A stretch of DNA of 64,000 bases, taken from Fluviicola sp. Lineage in GTDB: Bacteria; Bacteroidota; Bacteroidia; Flavobacteriales_D; Crocinitomicaceae. This document shows, piece after piece, positions 19,242 through 29,621 of the stretch. A program made the translations under genes and the position numbers. The DNA is taken from the NCBI GenBank assembly GCA_021300395.1, contig JAJTEO010000010.1, positions 1 to 64,000 on the forward strand, read 5' to 3'. The notes beneath the pieces are model-generated. The model did not search any database, was not told the origin of the DNA, and saw only the letters and a list, made by a program, of their open reading frames with translations. Numbering within the stretch: position 1 is the stretch's first letter; every line of letters starts with the position of its first letter.

Positions 19242-21886
19242 ATGTTAATGTCTTTTATCGATTCAACTTGAATTAAATCTTTTTCATAATCTTCTTCTTC
19301 GTCGTAAATATCAAAGAATGGTTCTTTAAATGATTTAGTTGTAATTTTTCTTTCAAGACTCAATAAAAGTGAAGGAAGAATTATTAAGTTGGTCATCATC
19401 CCAACTAGAATTGTTAACGACACTAACATTCCTAAAGCTTTTGTTCCTCCAAACTGAGAGAATGCGAACATGATAAAACCAAAGAATAAAATTACAGAAG
19501 TATAAAAAATACCAAGACCTGTTTCTCTCAAAGAAAGTAAAATTGAGTAACGAATATCCCACATGTGTAGCTTGAGTTCCTGTCGGTATTTAGCTAAGAA
19601 TAAAATGGCATTATCTACAGTGATTCCAAGTGCAATACCGAAAACTAATAACGTAGAAGGTTTTAGCGGGATTTGGAAATACCCCATAATTCCTGCAGTG
19701 AAAAGTAATGGAATAATATTCGGTATCATCGAAATCAAAATAATTCTAAATGATCTAAATAATACTGCCATTAAAGCAGAAATTGATAGAATTGCAAAGA
19801 CCAAACTTTGAACCAAGTTGATGAATAAATATTTTGTTCCTTCAGATACAACAACTGATGTTCCTGTAAATGTTAAATCGTAATACTCATGATCAATCGC
19901 TTTTCTTAATATATGTTTGAAATAAGGCTTTTTAGAATATTTTTCAATGTATTCCGGATGCATATCAAATGATAATTGCGCTTCAGAATTTCCTTTAGAA
20001 AGAATAGAAGTTACGCCATTAAAGATTCCTGAATAATTATACAATAAAGAATCTACACATGATTTGTCACCTTTAACAACTTTGTTATATAAACGTTCAA
20101 TATCTTTTTTATCAGGATTTAAAATCGCATCAACTTCGGCCTTAAGCGTATCGACTTTTTGAGCAACTTCATAAGAACCTAAATCTTTCATTTGAGTTCT
20201 AATTCTTAAAGTAGTATTTGATGTGTCAACTAATTCTTTTAGAGATAAATTTCCACCATTCGCACTGCTAATATCAAACTTATCGATATATTTTTTTAGT
20301 CTAATTTTATCTTTATTAGAAACTAATTTGTATTGTTCAGGGTCATTTCCATAATAAGCCATGTTAATAGCTTTCATGAAATCTACTAAAGATAAACTTT
20401 TAGAAAATAGCGTATCTTTCGAAAATTTTGCCTGAATTTCTTCAACTTTTAATAACGTCTCATTTTTAAATAAACGACCTTTTTCTTTGTAGTTAATCGT
20501 CATTTCAAATGGAATAGAACCACCAAAATTCTTTTCAATGAATTTAATGTCTTTTAAAATAGGATCATTTTTAGGTAAATCTCCAGTTACATTTCCTGTA
20601 GCCGTTAATTTCGTCATACCATAAATACTGATGATCGTTAAAAGAACTGAACAGATATAGATTAATCTTCTTCTTTTAGAAACTAATACCACAATTTTCT
20701 CAATAAAACCTTGAGAGTAGACTCTGTATAAGTGACCTAAATGTCTAGCTTTTGGTGGTTTTGAGAAAGAAGCAATGATTGGAATGATACAAATTGAAAG
20801 TATAAATACGACCATGATATTCACACTTGAAATAATACCAAATTGGGCCAACTTTTCTGAACTTGTAAATGTACAGAAACCTACAGCAGTTGTTAAGTTC
20901 GTCAAGAAAGTTACTGAACCAATTCTACGAATCATCGTGTAAAGCGCTTTGATTTTATTCCCGTGCTTCACATATTCTTGATGGTATCGAGTGACTAAAA
21001 ATACACAGTTAGGAACTCCAATTACAATCATCAATGGTGGAATTAAGGCCATCATTATCGATAATTGGAAACCTAATAATCCAATACTACCTAAAGCCCA
21101 AATTACAGATACAAAAACAACGATATTACATTGAATTACAACTCTTACAGAGCGAAAGAAAATGTATAGAAGTAATGAGGAAGCTAATACAGATAAACCT
21201 AAGAAAATGTACATTTCATTTACAATTCTTTTTCCAATTACAACACGCATGTGAGGTAAACCTGCAAAATGTGGTTGGCCAAAGTATTTAGAATATGATT
21301 GTGCTAATTCTTCAATTTTTATAACAACTTTTGATTTCTTTTTGTCAGCTAATGCTTTTTCATTCATTCCAATCATTATCAATGAAACCTTTGCAGAATC
21401 ATTGTATAATAATTTGTTGTAGATTGGATTACGTTTTATTTCTCTTCGAATAGAATCAATTGTTTTTTCGTGGAAAGTTAAATCAGAAAAGATTTTATTG
21501 ATTTCAAATCGATTTTCAGCAATGTTGTTTTTGATTGTGTAAAGTGTTGCTTCTGAGATTACATTTTCAACACCATCAAATTTTAGGATTGAATCTCCTA
21601 ATTCTTTCCATTTTGTGAAGTTTTTCTCAGTATATAAAGAATCAGCTTTTACTGCTATTACAAGTGTTGAACCATCTTCACCAAATTGAGTTTTGAATTT
21701 TAAATAATCTGCTTGAGCAGGTGAATCTTTTGGTAATGTATTTCCATATCTATTGTCAACTTTCAATGAAGTTACGGCATAATAACCGAAAAACACTGTC
21801 AATAATGCAATGATTGTAAGTACAAATAATCGATTTCTTAAAATTAAACTAGCTAAAACTTTCCACATACTTTTTTTAATCTTCAA
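19238..21886 (-). CDS. RND/MMPL-family membrane transporter
   Basis: 882 aa with two repeats of 1+5 transmembrane helices: TM1 near 20-38, a periplasmic domain with DNRYGNTLP, TMs about 220-370, a break (RRRLIY), a second periplasmic domain, TMs about 700-850. The charged mid-membrane pattern [19 protein letters not shown] is typical of the RND hydrophobe/amphiphile MMPL-type proteins. Substrate unknown; lipids or hopanoids are common for this class. First gene of a tight operon with rfbA and the polyprenyl synthase. Confidence 0.88.
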   Translation of the reverse strand: MKIKKSMWKVLASLILRNRLFVLTIIALLTVFFGYYAVTSLKVDNRYGNTLPKDSPAQADYLKFKTQFGEDGSTLVIAVKADSLYTEKNFTKWKELGDSILKFDGVENVISEATLYTIKNNIAENRFEINKIFSDLTFHEKTIDSIRREIKRNPIYNKLLYNDSAKVSLIMIGMNEKALADKKKSKVVIKIEELAQSYSKYFGQPHFAGLPHMRVVIGKRIVNEMYIFLGLSVLASSLLLYIFFRSVRVVIQCNIVVFVSVIWALGSIGLLGFQLSIMMALIPPLMIVIGVPNCVFLVTRYHQEYVKHGNKIKALYTMIRRIGSVTFLTNLTTAVGFCTFTSSEKLAQFGIISSVNIMVVFILSICIIPIIASFSKPPKARHLGHLYRVYSQGFIEKIVVLVSKRRRLIYICSVLLTIISIYGMTKLTATGNVTGDLPKNDPILKDIKFIEKNFGGSIPFEMTINYKEKGRLFKNETLLKVEEIQAKFSKDTLFSKSLSLVDFMKAINMAYYGNDPEQYKLVSNKDKIRLKKYIDKFDISSANGGNLSLKELVDTSNTTLRIRTQMKDLGSYEVAQKVDTLKAEVDAILNPDKKDIERLYNKVVKGDKSCVDSLLYNYSGIFNGVTSILSKGNSEAQLSFDMHPEYIEKYSKKPYFKHILRKAIDHEYYDLTFTGTSVVVSEGTKYLFINLVQSLVFAILSISALMAVLFRSFRIILISMIPNIIPLLFTAGIMGYFQIPLKPSTLLVFGIALGITVDNAILFLAKYRQELKLHMWDIRYSILLSLRETGLGIFYTSVILFFGFIMFAFSQFGGTKALGMLVSLTILVGMMTNLIILPSLLLSLERKITTKSFKEPFFDIYDEEEDYEKDLIQVESIKDINI

Positions 21887-21937
21887 AAATGAACCGATAA
21901 AGTTAATAATTTATTCCACTATATAAAAATAGTTTGA

Positions 21938-23965
21938 TTAATGCTTCAAATCTTCAGCTAACCACTCAAAAAATTCACGATACCATACTAAACTATTTTG
22001 AGGGCTTGTCACCCAATGACTTTCTTCCGGAAAGTATAAATATCGACTTTTTAAACCTTTCAATTGCGCAACTTGAAATGCTTGCATTCCTTCACTTTCA
22101 GGCACTCTAAAATCCATTCCTCCATGAATCACCATAATAGGCGTATTCCATTGGTTAACTTTATTGTGCGGACTGTTTTTTGCGTAAAACTCTTTGTTTT
22201 CAGGTTTCCAATAAGCACCTCCAATATCATGATTTGCAAAGAATAATTCTTCTGTTGTTCCGTACCAACTTTCTAAATTAAACAATCCACAATGTGCTAC
22301 AAATGTTTTAAAACGATTGTTATGAATTCCAGCTAAATAATAAACTGAATAACCACCATAAGAAGCACCGACTGCACCAATTCTGTTGACATCAATATAT
22401 GGTTCTGTCGATACATTATCCACTGCTGATAAATAATCTTTCATTGCTTGACCACCCCAATCTTTTGAGATGGCATCGTTCCATTCTTGCCCAAAGCCTG
22501 GTAAACCTCTTCTATTTGGGGCAATTACTACATAGCCTTGTGAAGCCATAACCATGAAATTCCATCTATATGAAAAGAATTGACTAACAGGGCTTTGCGG
22601 ACCTCCTTGACAATATAATAATGCTGGATATTTTTTATCAGCATTAAATTTTGGAGGGAAAATCATCCAAACTAACATTCGTTTACCATCTGTTGTCTCA
22701 ACCCATCTTTTTTCTATAGATGGTAAATCAATTTTAGATAATAGTTCTTTGTTGATTTCTGTTAATTGTTTTGCTTTTCCTTTTTTTAATGAAATTTCAA
22801 ATAAATCAGTAGGTGCAATCATTGACTGTCTCCCGGCGATGATAGAGTTTTCTGTAATTGCTAAACTAACATAATCACATGTTTCATCAGTTATTTCTGT
22901 ATGAACAAGTGTTTCAATATTTACTTTGAATATTGTTTTTGTACCTAAATGAGCCGCAATGTAGTAGATGTCTTTTTGATTAGGGTGAAATTGAAAATCA
23001 GTAACTGAAACATCATTATTTTTGGTTAGATTAATATCTTTTCCTGAACTTAAATCTCTTAATATGATATCATTCTTCCCAGCTTCATGACCTTCTTCAG
23101 CCATACTTTGCCAAGCTAAATATTTTGAATTAATTGAAAAGATCGGATTTACATCGTAACCTTTATATCCTTCTGTTAATAATTTAGTTTGTTTTGTCTC
23201 GATTGTATATTCATATAATTGAGAATTAGTACTTACAGCAAATTCTTTTCCTAATTTTTTCTTAGATGTATAAACAATTTTTTTGCAGTCAGTTGAATAG
23301 TTAAATTGTTCGCTTCCACCATGAGGAGGTAAAATCCCATCAAATTTTTCGTTGAATAATAAATCTTCTCCTTGCGTTGTGATTTGATTGTCAGCTATTT
23401 TGTATACGAATAAATGACGTTTTTTAAAATCTTGGTATTTATCCCAATGTCTGTACATTAAGTCATCTTCTGCTCTTGCGTTTGCTTTAGGTAAATCTGG
23501 ATATTTGTCTTGAATTGTAGGCAAAACTTTTACAGCTTGAATTAAAATAAAGGATGACTCGTCAGGTGCAATTTTAAAGCCTTCGATTTCAAGATCTTTA
23601 AAGTTAGATATTTTAGTTTTTTCTTGTCCTTCGACATTCATTTTCCATACCTGAAGGCCATCTTTTTCAGTTGATAAAAACCAAATCGTATTGTTTTTAC
23701 CCCATTGAGCTTCTAGTTCTGAAAATGGTGTGTTTGTTATTTGAGATGATTTATTTTTCTTTAAATCATATATAAATAAATCATTGTTACTCTTGTTTAA
23801 AACGACATCATATGTTCTTACTTCGTATAAAACAAATTTTCCATCTGGAGAAAGTGTTCCACCAGATAAACGCTTTAATTTCCATAATAAATCAGGTGTC
23901 AGAACATTTTGTGATATTCCTGCGAATGAAACGCATAATAGAATTAAAAGAATAAATCCTTTCAT
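21938..23965 (-). CDS. S9 family prolyl-oligopeptidase-like exported peptidase
   Basis: Signal peptide ending FAGISQ, a beta-propeller of TolB/DPP-IV type (about 30-400), then an alpha/beta hydrolase domain. Catalytic Ser in GASYGGYSVYY, Asp in HGGMDFRVPES and His in PEESHWV are all present. 675 aa is normal for an S9 acylaminoacyl/dipeptidyl peptidase. Probably periplasmic or outer-membrane peptide breakdown. No operon partner: the next genes on this strand are separated by 50-70 bp and unrelated. Confidence 0.93.
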   Translation of the reverse strand: MKGFILLILLCVSFAGISQNVLTPDLLWKLKRLSGGTLSPDGKFVLYEVRTYDVVLNKSNNDLFIYDLKKNKSSQITNTPFSELEAQWGKNNTIWFLSTEKDGLQVWKMNVEGQEKTKISNFKDLEIEGFKIAPDESSFILIQAVKVLPTIQDKYPDLPKANARAEDDLMYRHWDKYQDFKKRHLFVYKIADNQITTQGEDLLFNEKFDGILPPHGGSEQFNYSTDCKKIVYTSKKKLGKEFAVSTNSQLYEYTIETKQTKLLTEGYKGYDVNPIFSINSKYLAWQSMAEEGHEAGKNDIILRDLSSGKDINLTKNNDVSVTDFQFHPNQKDIYYIAAHLGTKTIFKVNIETLVHTEITDETCDYVSLAITENSIIAGRQSMIAPTDLFEISLKKGKAKQLTEINKELLSKIDLPSIEKRWVETTDGKRMLVWMIFPPKFNADKKYPALLYCQGGPQSPVSQFFSYRWNFMVMASQGYVVIAPNRRGLPGFGQEWNDAISKDWGGQAMKDYLSAVDNVSTEPYIDVNRIGAVGASYGGYSVYYLAGIHNNRFKTFVAHCGLFNLESWYGTTEELFFANHDIGGAYWKPENKEFYAKNSPHNKVNQWNTPIMVIHGGMDFRVPESEGMQAFQVAQLKGLKSRYLYFPEESHWVTSPQNSLVWYREFFEWLAEDLKH

Positions 23966-24036
23966 AACTTCATGTTTAGTATAAAACGTGAAGTTAAATA
24001 AAGTTTATGATTTAATGGATGTCGAAATGAAAAATT

Positions 24037-24855
24037 CTAAAATCCTTTTTGATTTAAAATCTCAGCCATTTCTTGTTGTAATTTTTGTGCTTCAATTTTA
24101 GCTTTTTCAGCAAAATCAAGTCCTTGAGAAGCATAAATTATTCCTCTTGAAGAATTAATTAATAAGCCACAATCTTTGTTCCAACCGTAATTTACAACAT
24201 CTTCTAAAGAACCACCTTGAGCACCGACACCTGGTACTAAGAAAAAATGGTTCGGTACAATTTTACGGACTTCACCAATATCAGAACTTCTAGTAGCACC
24301 AACAACATACATCAAGTTTTCATCCGTTCCCCATTCTGCCGATTTTTTCAAAACAGATTTGAATAATTCTTCTCCATTTTGATCTTGAATCATCTGAAAA
24401 TCTAATGCCCCTTTGTTTGAAGTTAAGGCCAATAAAATGACCCATTTGTTGTCAAATTCTAAAAACGGCTTCACACTATCTTCTCCCATGTATGGAGCAA
24501 CTGTTACTGAATCACAAGGTAAATATTCAAAAAATGTTTTAGCGTAATATGTTGAGGTATTTCCAATATCTCCACGCTTTGCATCAGCAATAGTGAAAAT
24601 GTTTTTAGGAATATATTCTAATGTTTTACGTAAAGATTCCCAACCTTTTGGTCCATAACATTCGTAAAAAGCAATGTTTGGTTTATAAGCTACACAAAAA
24701 TCTTTTGTTGCGTCAATGATTGCTTTATTGAACTCAAAAATAGGATCTTCTGTATCTAATAAATGTGCTGGAATTTTTGATAAATCTGTATCCAATCCTA
24801 CACATAAAAAAGATTGCTTAATTCTAATTTGTTCAATAAGTTCTTGACGTGTCAT
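24037..24855 (-). CDS. pyrF: Orotidine 5'-phosphate decarboxylase, long form
   Basis: Converts OMP to UMP, the last step of de novo UMP synthesis. Signature [13 protein letters not shown] holds the catalytic D-K-x-x-D array, with [11 protein letters not shown] at the start and VPGVGAQGG at the phosphate loop. Length 272 aa fits the longer type-2 PyrF seen in Bacteroidota and Actinobacteria rather than the ~235-aa E. coli type. Intact. Confidence 0.95.
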   Translation of the reverse strand: MTRQELIEQIRIKQSFLCVGLDTDLSKIPAHLLDTEDPIFEFNKAIIDATKDFCVAYKPNIAFYECYGPKGWESLRKTLEYIPKNIFTIADAKRGDIGNTSTYYAKTFFEYLPCDSVTVAPYMGEDSVKPFLEFDNKWVILLALTSNKGALDFQMIQDQNGEELFKSVLKKSAEWGTDENLMYVVGATRSSDIGEVRKIVPNHFFLVPGVGAQGGSLEDVVNYGWNKDCGLLINSSRGIIYASQGLDFAEKAKIEAQKLQQEMAEILNQKGF

Positions 24856-24946
24856 TTTCTAATTTTTTACAAAAGTACTATTTTTTTTCAATGATAGTTG
24901 GCAGAGCGGAGTCGAAGTCAACGATTGATTTTAAGTTTATTCAGTT

Positions 24947-25004
24947 GAAAAAAGTATTAATTTCTCCAGTATACCGGAAAAAAAAGTATTAATTTTTCCA
25001 TTAT
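24947..25004. repeat. Two tandem ~28-bp copies in the pyrF-prfA gap
   Basis: Two copies (24947-24974 and 24977-25004, period 30) share AAAAAAGTATTAATTT and then TCCA, with a few differences. Too short for a protein; function not apparent. Confidence 0.6.
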
Positions 25005-25013
25005 ATAGTATTG

Positions 25014-25046
25014 AGGCAATAAAAAAGGGAGCTAAAAAACTCCCTA
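25014..25046 (-). terminator. Intrinsic terminator after prfA
   Basis: On the minus strand GGGAG / CTCCC closes an A/T loop and is followed by TTTTTT; it lies 21 bp beyond the prfA stop. Confidence 0.8.
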
Positions 25047-25066
25047 AATATTCTAAAATCAATAAT

Positions 25067-26152
25067 TTAAGCTTGATTTTCTTCGCCCTTCATCTTCTCA
25101 GCATTTTCAGCCATTTTTAAAGCGTCAATCATATCTTGAATGTCACCATTCATAAATGCACTTAAATTATAAATTGTTTTACCAATTCTATGATCTGTAA
25201 TACGACCTTGAGGATAATTGTATGTTCTAATTTTAGCTGAACGGTCACCTGTAGAAACCAATGTTTTACGATGTGCAGCTCTGATTTCGTGAACTCTATC
25301 TAATTCAGCTTGATACAAACGAGAACGTAATACAGTAATTGCTTGTGCTAAATTTTTATGTTGCGAACGACCATCTTGACATTCAACTACGGTTCCTGTT
25401 GGAATGTGCGTCAAACGAATTGCTGATTCTGTTTTATTAATGTGCTGTCCACCTGCACCTGATGCTCTAAAGGTATCTTTACGAACATCGTTCATATCTA
25501 AGTGAAAATCGACTTCTTCTGCTTCTGGTAAAACCGCAACAGTAATTGCTGAAGTATGAACACGTCCTTGAGATTCTGTTTCAGGAACACGTTGTACACG
25601 GTGAACACCTGATTCGAATTTCAACATTCCATATAAACCTTCACCTTCAATGTTCATTGAGATCTCTTTGTAGCCTTTTGTGGTTCCTTCAGAAGAGTTG
25701 ATGATTTCGTATTTCCAACCAATTTCTTTGAAAAACATCGTGTACATTCTGAAAATATCTTCTACGAAAATACACGCTTCATCTCCTCCAGTTCCTGCAC
25801 GTAACTCCATAATGGCGTTTTTATCATCTTCAGGATCTTTCGGTATTAACAACATTTTAATACGTTCCTCTAATTCAGGACGTTTTTGCTCTAAATCGTT
25901 GATTTCCATTTTTGCCATTTCACGCATTTCCTGGTCTTCTTCAATTTCTAATAGTTCTTTCGAACTTTTAATGTTGTCAAAAATGTTTTTATATTCTTTA
26001 TAGGCAATAACTACTTCTTCTAAGTCGCGGTATTCTTTGCTTAACTTCACATAACGATCCATATCAGAAATAATATCTGGATCGACGATCAAAGTCCCCA
26101 CTTCAATAAATCGGTAATTAATTGCTTCTAATTTTTTTAGTAAATCTTCCAT
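25067..26152 (-). CDS. prfA: Peptide chain release factor 1
   Basis: Reads UAA/UAG and releases the peptide at the ribosome. The GGQ motif is in RASGAGGQHINKTESA; the stop-recognition tripeptide is PET (RVPETESQGR), i.e. PxT, which marks RF1 and not RF2. 361 aa, complete. No in-frame programmed frameshift is expected in RF1 and none is seen. Own terminator downstream. Confidence 0.96.
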   Translation of the reverse strand: MEDLLKKLEAINYRFIEVGTLIVDPDIISDMDRYVKLSKEYRDLEEVVIAYKEYKNIFDNIKSSKELLEIEEDQEMREMAKMEINDLEQKRPELEERIKMLLIPKDPEDDKNAIMELRAGTGGDEACIFVEDIFRMYTMFFKEIGWKYEIINSSEGTTKGYKEISMNIEGEGLYGMLKFESGVHRVQRVPETESQGRVHTSAITVAVLPEAEEVDFHLDMNDVRKDTFRASGAGGQHINKTESAIRLTHIPTGTVVECQDGRSQHKNLAQAITVLRSRLYQAELDRVHEIRAAHRKTLVSTGDRSAKIRTYNYPQGRITDHRIGKTIYNLSAFMNGDIQDMIDALKMAENAEKMKGEENQA

Positions 26153-26164
26153 TTTTCAGATTTT

Positions 26165-26213
26165 AGATTTTTAGTAGTTAGACATTAGGCTTTTGTCCTA
26201 CTACTTTAAATCT
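26165..26213. repeat. Imperfect hairpin in prfA-purM gap, TAG-rich
   Basis: The arms AGATTTTTAGTAGT and ACTACTTTAAATCT pair at 12 of 14 positions around a loop containing TTAGACATTAGGC. The ATTAGGC wording recurs at 28203-28211 and around 42333. No T-run, so a terminator role is doubtful. Confidence 0.5.
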
Positions 26214-26268
26214 ATATATTATTTTAATAAGTCTATTATCTAATATCTAAGTGTCTTTTATCTTAAGA

Positions 26269-27349
26269 TTAATATTCGAAAGTACCGTATTCAGATTGAA
26301 TCGTTAATTTTTTTCCTTCATTTTTCTCTACTCTTCCTACAATTTGAGCATCGATATTGAATGATTTTGAAATTTCAATGATTGACTGAGCAACTTCTTG
26401 AGGCACATATACTAAATAAATTATCTTTAATTACATGAACATCATTCACAAAATGCAACACTTTCGTTTGTGCTCCACCACTGCAATGAACCATTCCATG
26501 AATGTCTTTTCTATGATTATCTAAAATTTGTTTGATAACAGGTGCGTAAGTTCTTGTTGGTGATAATACCAATTTACCAGCATTTATCGGAGAGCCTTCA
26601 ACCTCATCTGTTAATTTTTTTGACCCAGAATAAACCAAATCAGCAGGTACACTTGCGTCAAAACTTTCAGGAAATTCTGTTGCTAATTCTTTTGAGAAAA
26701 CATCGTGTCTTGCAGAAGTTAAACCGTTACTTCCCATTCCACCGTTGTATTCAGTTTCGTATGTTGCTTGACCGAAAGAAGCCAAACCAACAATTACGTC
26801 ACCATCTTGAATTGTATGATTCGAAACAACATCTTCTCGTTTCATTCTACAAACCACAGTTGAATCTACAATGATTGTACGAACTAAATCACCAACATCA
26901 GCAGTTTCACCACCTGTAGAATGAATTCCAATTCCTTGATTTCTTAATTCAGTCAACAATTCTTCCGTTCCATTGATGATTTCAGAAATAACTTCACCAG
27001 GCACTAAATTTTTGTTTCGACCAATTGTTGATGATAATAAAATATTGTCAGTCGCACCTACACACAATAAATCATCAATATTCATAATCAATGCATCTTG
27101 TGCAATCCCTTTCCAAACTGAAATATCACCTGTTTTTTTCCAGTACATATAAGCCAAAGATGACTTAGTACCAGCACCATCAGCGTGCATTACGATACAA
27201 TAATTTTCATCTCCTGATAAAGTATCTGGAACAATTTTACAAAATGCTTGAGGAAACAATCCTTTATCTACATTTTTAATTGCATTGTGAACGTCCTCTT
27301 TTCCTGCAGAAACGCCTCTAAGGTTATAACGAATGTCTGACATATTCAA
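26269..27349 (-). pseudogene. purM: AIR synthase (phosphoribosylformylglycinamidine cyclo-ligase), internal deletion
   Basis: PurM closes the imidazole ring to give AIR in purine synthesis. N-terminal features are intact (VMHADGAGTKSSLAY, GGETADVGDLVRT, HCSGGAQTKVLHF). After VHVIKDNLF (near 26400) the frame breaks; VYVPQEVAQSIIEISKSF resumes in another frame and runs to the normal C-terminus GTFEY at 26269. I judge that roughly 30-35 codons are missing, including the expected segment near the GHR motif, so the protein as written would not be functional. Same defect type as murE and tatD here, so an assembly error is likely. Confidence 0.85.
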
Positions 27350-27430
27350 ATTTGAAAGTGCAAAGATAGGGAATTTTAAAATTGGAATTAAATTAATTCA
27401 AAATTCAAAATTTAAAATCTAAAATTAAAT

Positions 27431-27994
27431 TTATTTATTATTCCAATTTGTCATGGTTAATCCAAGTCCGATTGTAGTAAAACTTTTAAGAAATTCAGCA
27501 CACGTTTCAAGTCGTTCTTGGAGTTTTTCTTTTTCTGGTTTATCCCATTCTCCTAAAACGTAATCTGCTTGACGACCGGGATGAAAATCATTTCCAACAC
27601 CAAAACGAAGTCGCGCATATTCAACTGTCTTCAATACTGCTTGTATATCTTTTAAGCCATTGTGACCGCCATCGCTTCCTTTTCCTTTCATTCTTAGTTT
27701 TCCAAAAGGCAAAGCAATATCATCCGTAACGACTAATAAATTTTCTAAAGGAATTTTTTCTGCTTGCATCCAATAATTAACTGCCTTTCCAGATAAATTC
27801 ATAAAAGTTGTAGGCTTCACACAAATAATGGTTCTTCCTTTGAATTTTACTTCTGCAACATCTGCTAATTTATCGCTTGAGAATTTTCCATTCTGTTGAC
27901 GAACAAAAATATCCAAAACTTTAAAACCAATATTATGTCTTGTTTCTTCGTATTTCTCTCCAGGATTTCCTAAACCAACAATTAGATATTTCAT
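27431..27994 (-). CDS. pth: Peptidyl-tRNA hydrolase
   Basis: Recycles peptidyl-tRNA dropped from ribosomes. Motifs: VGLGNPGEKYEETRHNIGF carries the catalytic His, KPTTFMNLSGKAV the tRNA/peptide-binding Asn, and DDIALPFGKLRMKGKGSDGG the catalytic Asp and the GHNGL that follows. 187 aa, complete. 81 bp downstream of the purM start region; no clear operon. Confidence 0.95.
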   Translation of the reverse strand: MKYLIVGLGNPGEKYEETRHNIGFKVLDIFVRQQNGKFSSDKLADVAEVKFKGRTIICVKPTTFMNLSGKAVNYWMQAEKIPLENLLVVTDDIALPFGKLRMKGKGSDGGHNGLKDIQAVLKTVEYARLRFGVGNDFHPGRQADYVLGEWDKPEKEKLQERLETCAEFLKSFTTIGLGLTMTNWNNK

Positions 27995-28088
27995 GTTATA
28001 TTATTTTTAGAATCTAGAAACTAGACTTTAGACAAAATTAACAAAAGTCTAATATTTGAACTGTTTTATAAAGAAATATCGTTTTGCG

Positions 28089-28211
28089 GCTTGCTTTCGG
28101 CGAGCTTATTAACAATAAATTCGACACAAATAACCGAACTAACACATATACAAAAAGCGTCAAACGAAGCAGTTCAACCCGCCTGATGCAATAACGCTGT
28201 TAGCATTAGGC
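28089..28211. repeat. GC-rich palindromic intergenic segment bordering the AraC/SDR cassette
   Basis: More GC-rich than its surroundings. It begins with GCTTGC / GCGAGC (28089-28105) and ends with a long stem, GCCTGATGC-AA-TAAC-GCT-GTTA-GCATTAGGC (28181-28211), pairing 13 bp with a two-base bulge. It ends 4 bp from the AraC stop. No U-run follows on the minus strand. Looks like an interspersed repeat or a boundary of transferred DNA; integron attC boxes were looked for and not found. Confidence 0.5.
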
Positions 28212-28215
28212 TTTT

Positions 28216-29124
28216 TTAGTTCAAGTTTCTATATTCTTTTGGTGTTTTTCCAATCTTTTTCTTAAATAATTTATTAAAATATTGTGGATATTCGAAACCT
28301 AAATTATAAGCAATTTCATTAATGTTCTTCTCTGTATTTATAAGTAAATTTTTAGCTTCTTCAATTAGATAAAAATGGATGTGTTCCTGTGTATTTTTAC
28401 CAGTTTCCTTTTTCAATAAATCACTCAAATAGCTCGGCGATAAATGAACTTTATCAGCTAAATACTTTACAGTTGGTAAGCCTTGTTCGTTTATCTTGAT
28501 ATCAGAAAAATATTGGGTTAAAATGTTTTCTATTTGTGAAACAATTGATTTGTTAGTCTGACTTCTTGTTATCATTTGTCTACCATAAAAGCGTTGGCAA
28601 TAACTAAGCAATAATTCAATAGTTGAAACGATAATTTGCAAACTGTGTATGTCAATATTCTCTTGAAGTTCTATTTCGATTTTTTGAATACATTCAAAAA
28701 GAATATTTTTTTCCTTATCTGAAAGATGAAGTGCTTCTGAAGCTTCGTAATTGAAAAAACTATAACTCCTTATTTTTTCATTTAAAGTGGTTGAGCGTAT
28801 TAAATCGGGATGAAAAAATAAACCCCAACCCATTTTATCTTCTCTTTCTACTATTTCACTATCTATTTCAATGGTTTGATTGGGTGAAATACAAATGAGG
28901 TTTCCGTCTTGAAAATCTATTTCTTTTCTTCCATATTTAATATTGTTTTTACAATAATTCTTAAACATAATAGAATAGAAATCAGTCGTGATTTTAGAAT
29001 TCTGCTCTACTTGTTCTGTTACTTTGCTGAAATCTAAAACAGTTACCAAAGGATTGTAACTGATACCTAAGTTAAACAGCCTATGCAAGTCAGTGATTGT
29101 TTGAAGATGTATTAGCTCTTTCAT
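28216..29124 (-). CDS. AraC-family transcriptional regulator
   Basis: 302 aa. The C-terminal ~100 residues hold two helix-turn-helix motifs: LADKVHLSPSYLSDLLKKET and the AraC signature INEIAYNLGFEYPQYFNKLF. The N-terminal cupin-like effector domain has weak identity (FQDGNLICISPNQTIEI). Its ATG overlaps the stop of the membrane-protein gene (ATGA), so SDR, membrane protein and regulator form one operon, and it probably controls that operon. Ligand unknown. Confidence 0.88.
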   Translation of the reverse strand: MKELIHLQTITDLHRLFNLGISYNPLVTVLDFSKVTEQVEQNSKITTDFYSIMFKNYCKNNIKYGRKEIDFQDGNLICISPNQTIEIDSEIVEREDKMGWGLFFHPDLIRSTTLNEKIRSYSFFNYEASEALHLSDKEKNILFECIQKIEIELQENIDIHSLQIIVSTIELLLSYCQRFYGRQMITRSQTNKSIVSQIENILTQYFSDIKINEQGLPTVKYLADKVHLSPSYLSDLLKKETGKNTQEHIHFYLIEEAKNLLINTEKNINEIAYNLGFEYPQYFNKLFKKKIGKTPKEYRNLN

Positions 29125-29618
29125 ATTTTCTCAACAAATTCTTTCATATATTCTAAATAAATATGCCCACGTCTCTCTGCAAAAAAATCAAGACTTAAAA
29201 CAATACTAGCCTGCATAAACAAACCTAGTCCTATACCTCTCCATAATGTATCATTTAAAGAACTATACATTAATATAATTCCTAATAAAATAAGACAAAT
29301 TTCAACATACCTAAAAATAACAAAGTTCTTCATGACTTTTTCCATTCTTGGTATTTCATCCAATGTAATTTTACTTGGTTGCACTTTAATAAAACTTTCA
29401 ACTCTGTAAATATCTTTTGGACTTCTTTTTACTATTGTATAACCTATAATAAATTCTAGCATTGCTACTAATATAAAAGGAATTGCAACTCCACGCCAAA
29501 AAGAAGTCTTTAGGGTAAAAACACAATAAAAAGCAATCAATAATGCGACTAAACCTATAACTATAAAAACATAGCTCTCAGCTTTTTCTCCATTAAAATA
29601 TTTTTCTATCGAGCTCAT
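29121..29618 (-). CDS. Small integral membrane protein, 165 aa
   Basis: No family recognised with certainty. Four hydrophobic helices (about 16-32, 38-60, 95-112, 118-140) with charged ends; N-terminus MSSIEKYFNGEKAES. Lies between an SDR gene (3 bp) and an AraC gene (overlap), so it acts in the same unit. Could be an accessory membrane protein for the redox enzyme; this is context only. Confidence 0.65.
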   Translation of the reverse strand: MSSIEKYFNGEKAESYVFIVIGLVALLIAFYCVFTLKTSFWRGVAIPFILVAMLEFIIGYTIVKRSPKDIYRVESFIKVQPSKITLDEIPRMEKVMKNFVIFRYVEICLILLGIILMYSSLNDTLWRGIGLGLFMQASIVLSLDFFAERRGHIYLEYMKEFVEKI

Positions 29619-29621
29619 ATC

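Noticed and set aside
28089-28211. Integron attC-like site
   Set aside because: The palindrome at 28181-28211 invited the idea, but the RYYYAAC/GTTRRRY boxes do not fit and there is no integrase or cassette array.
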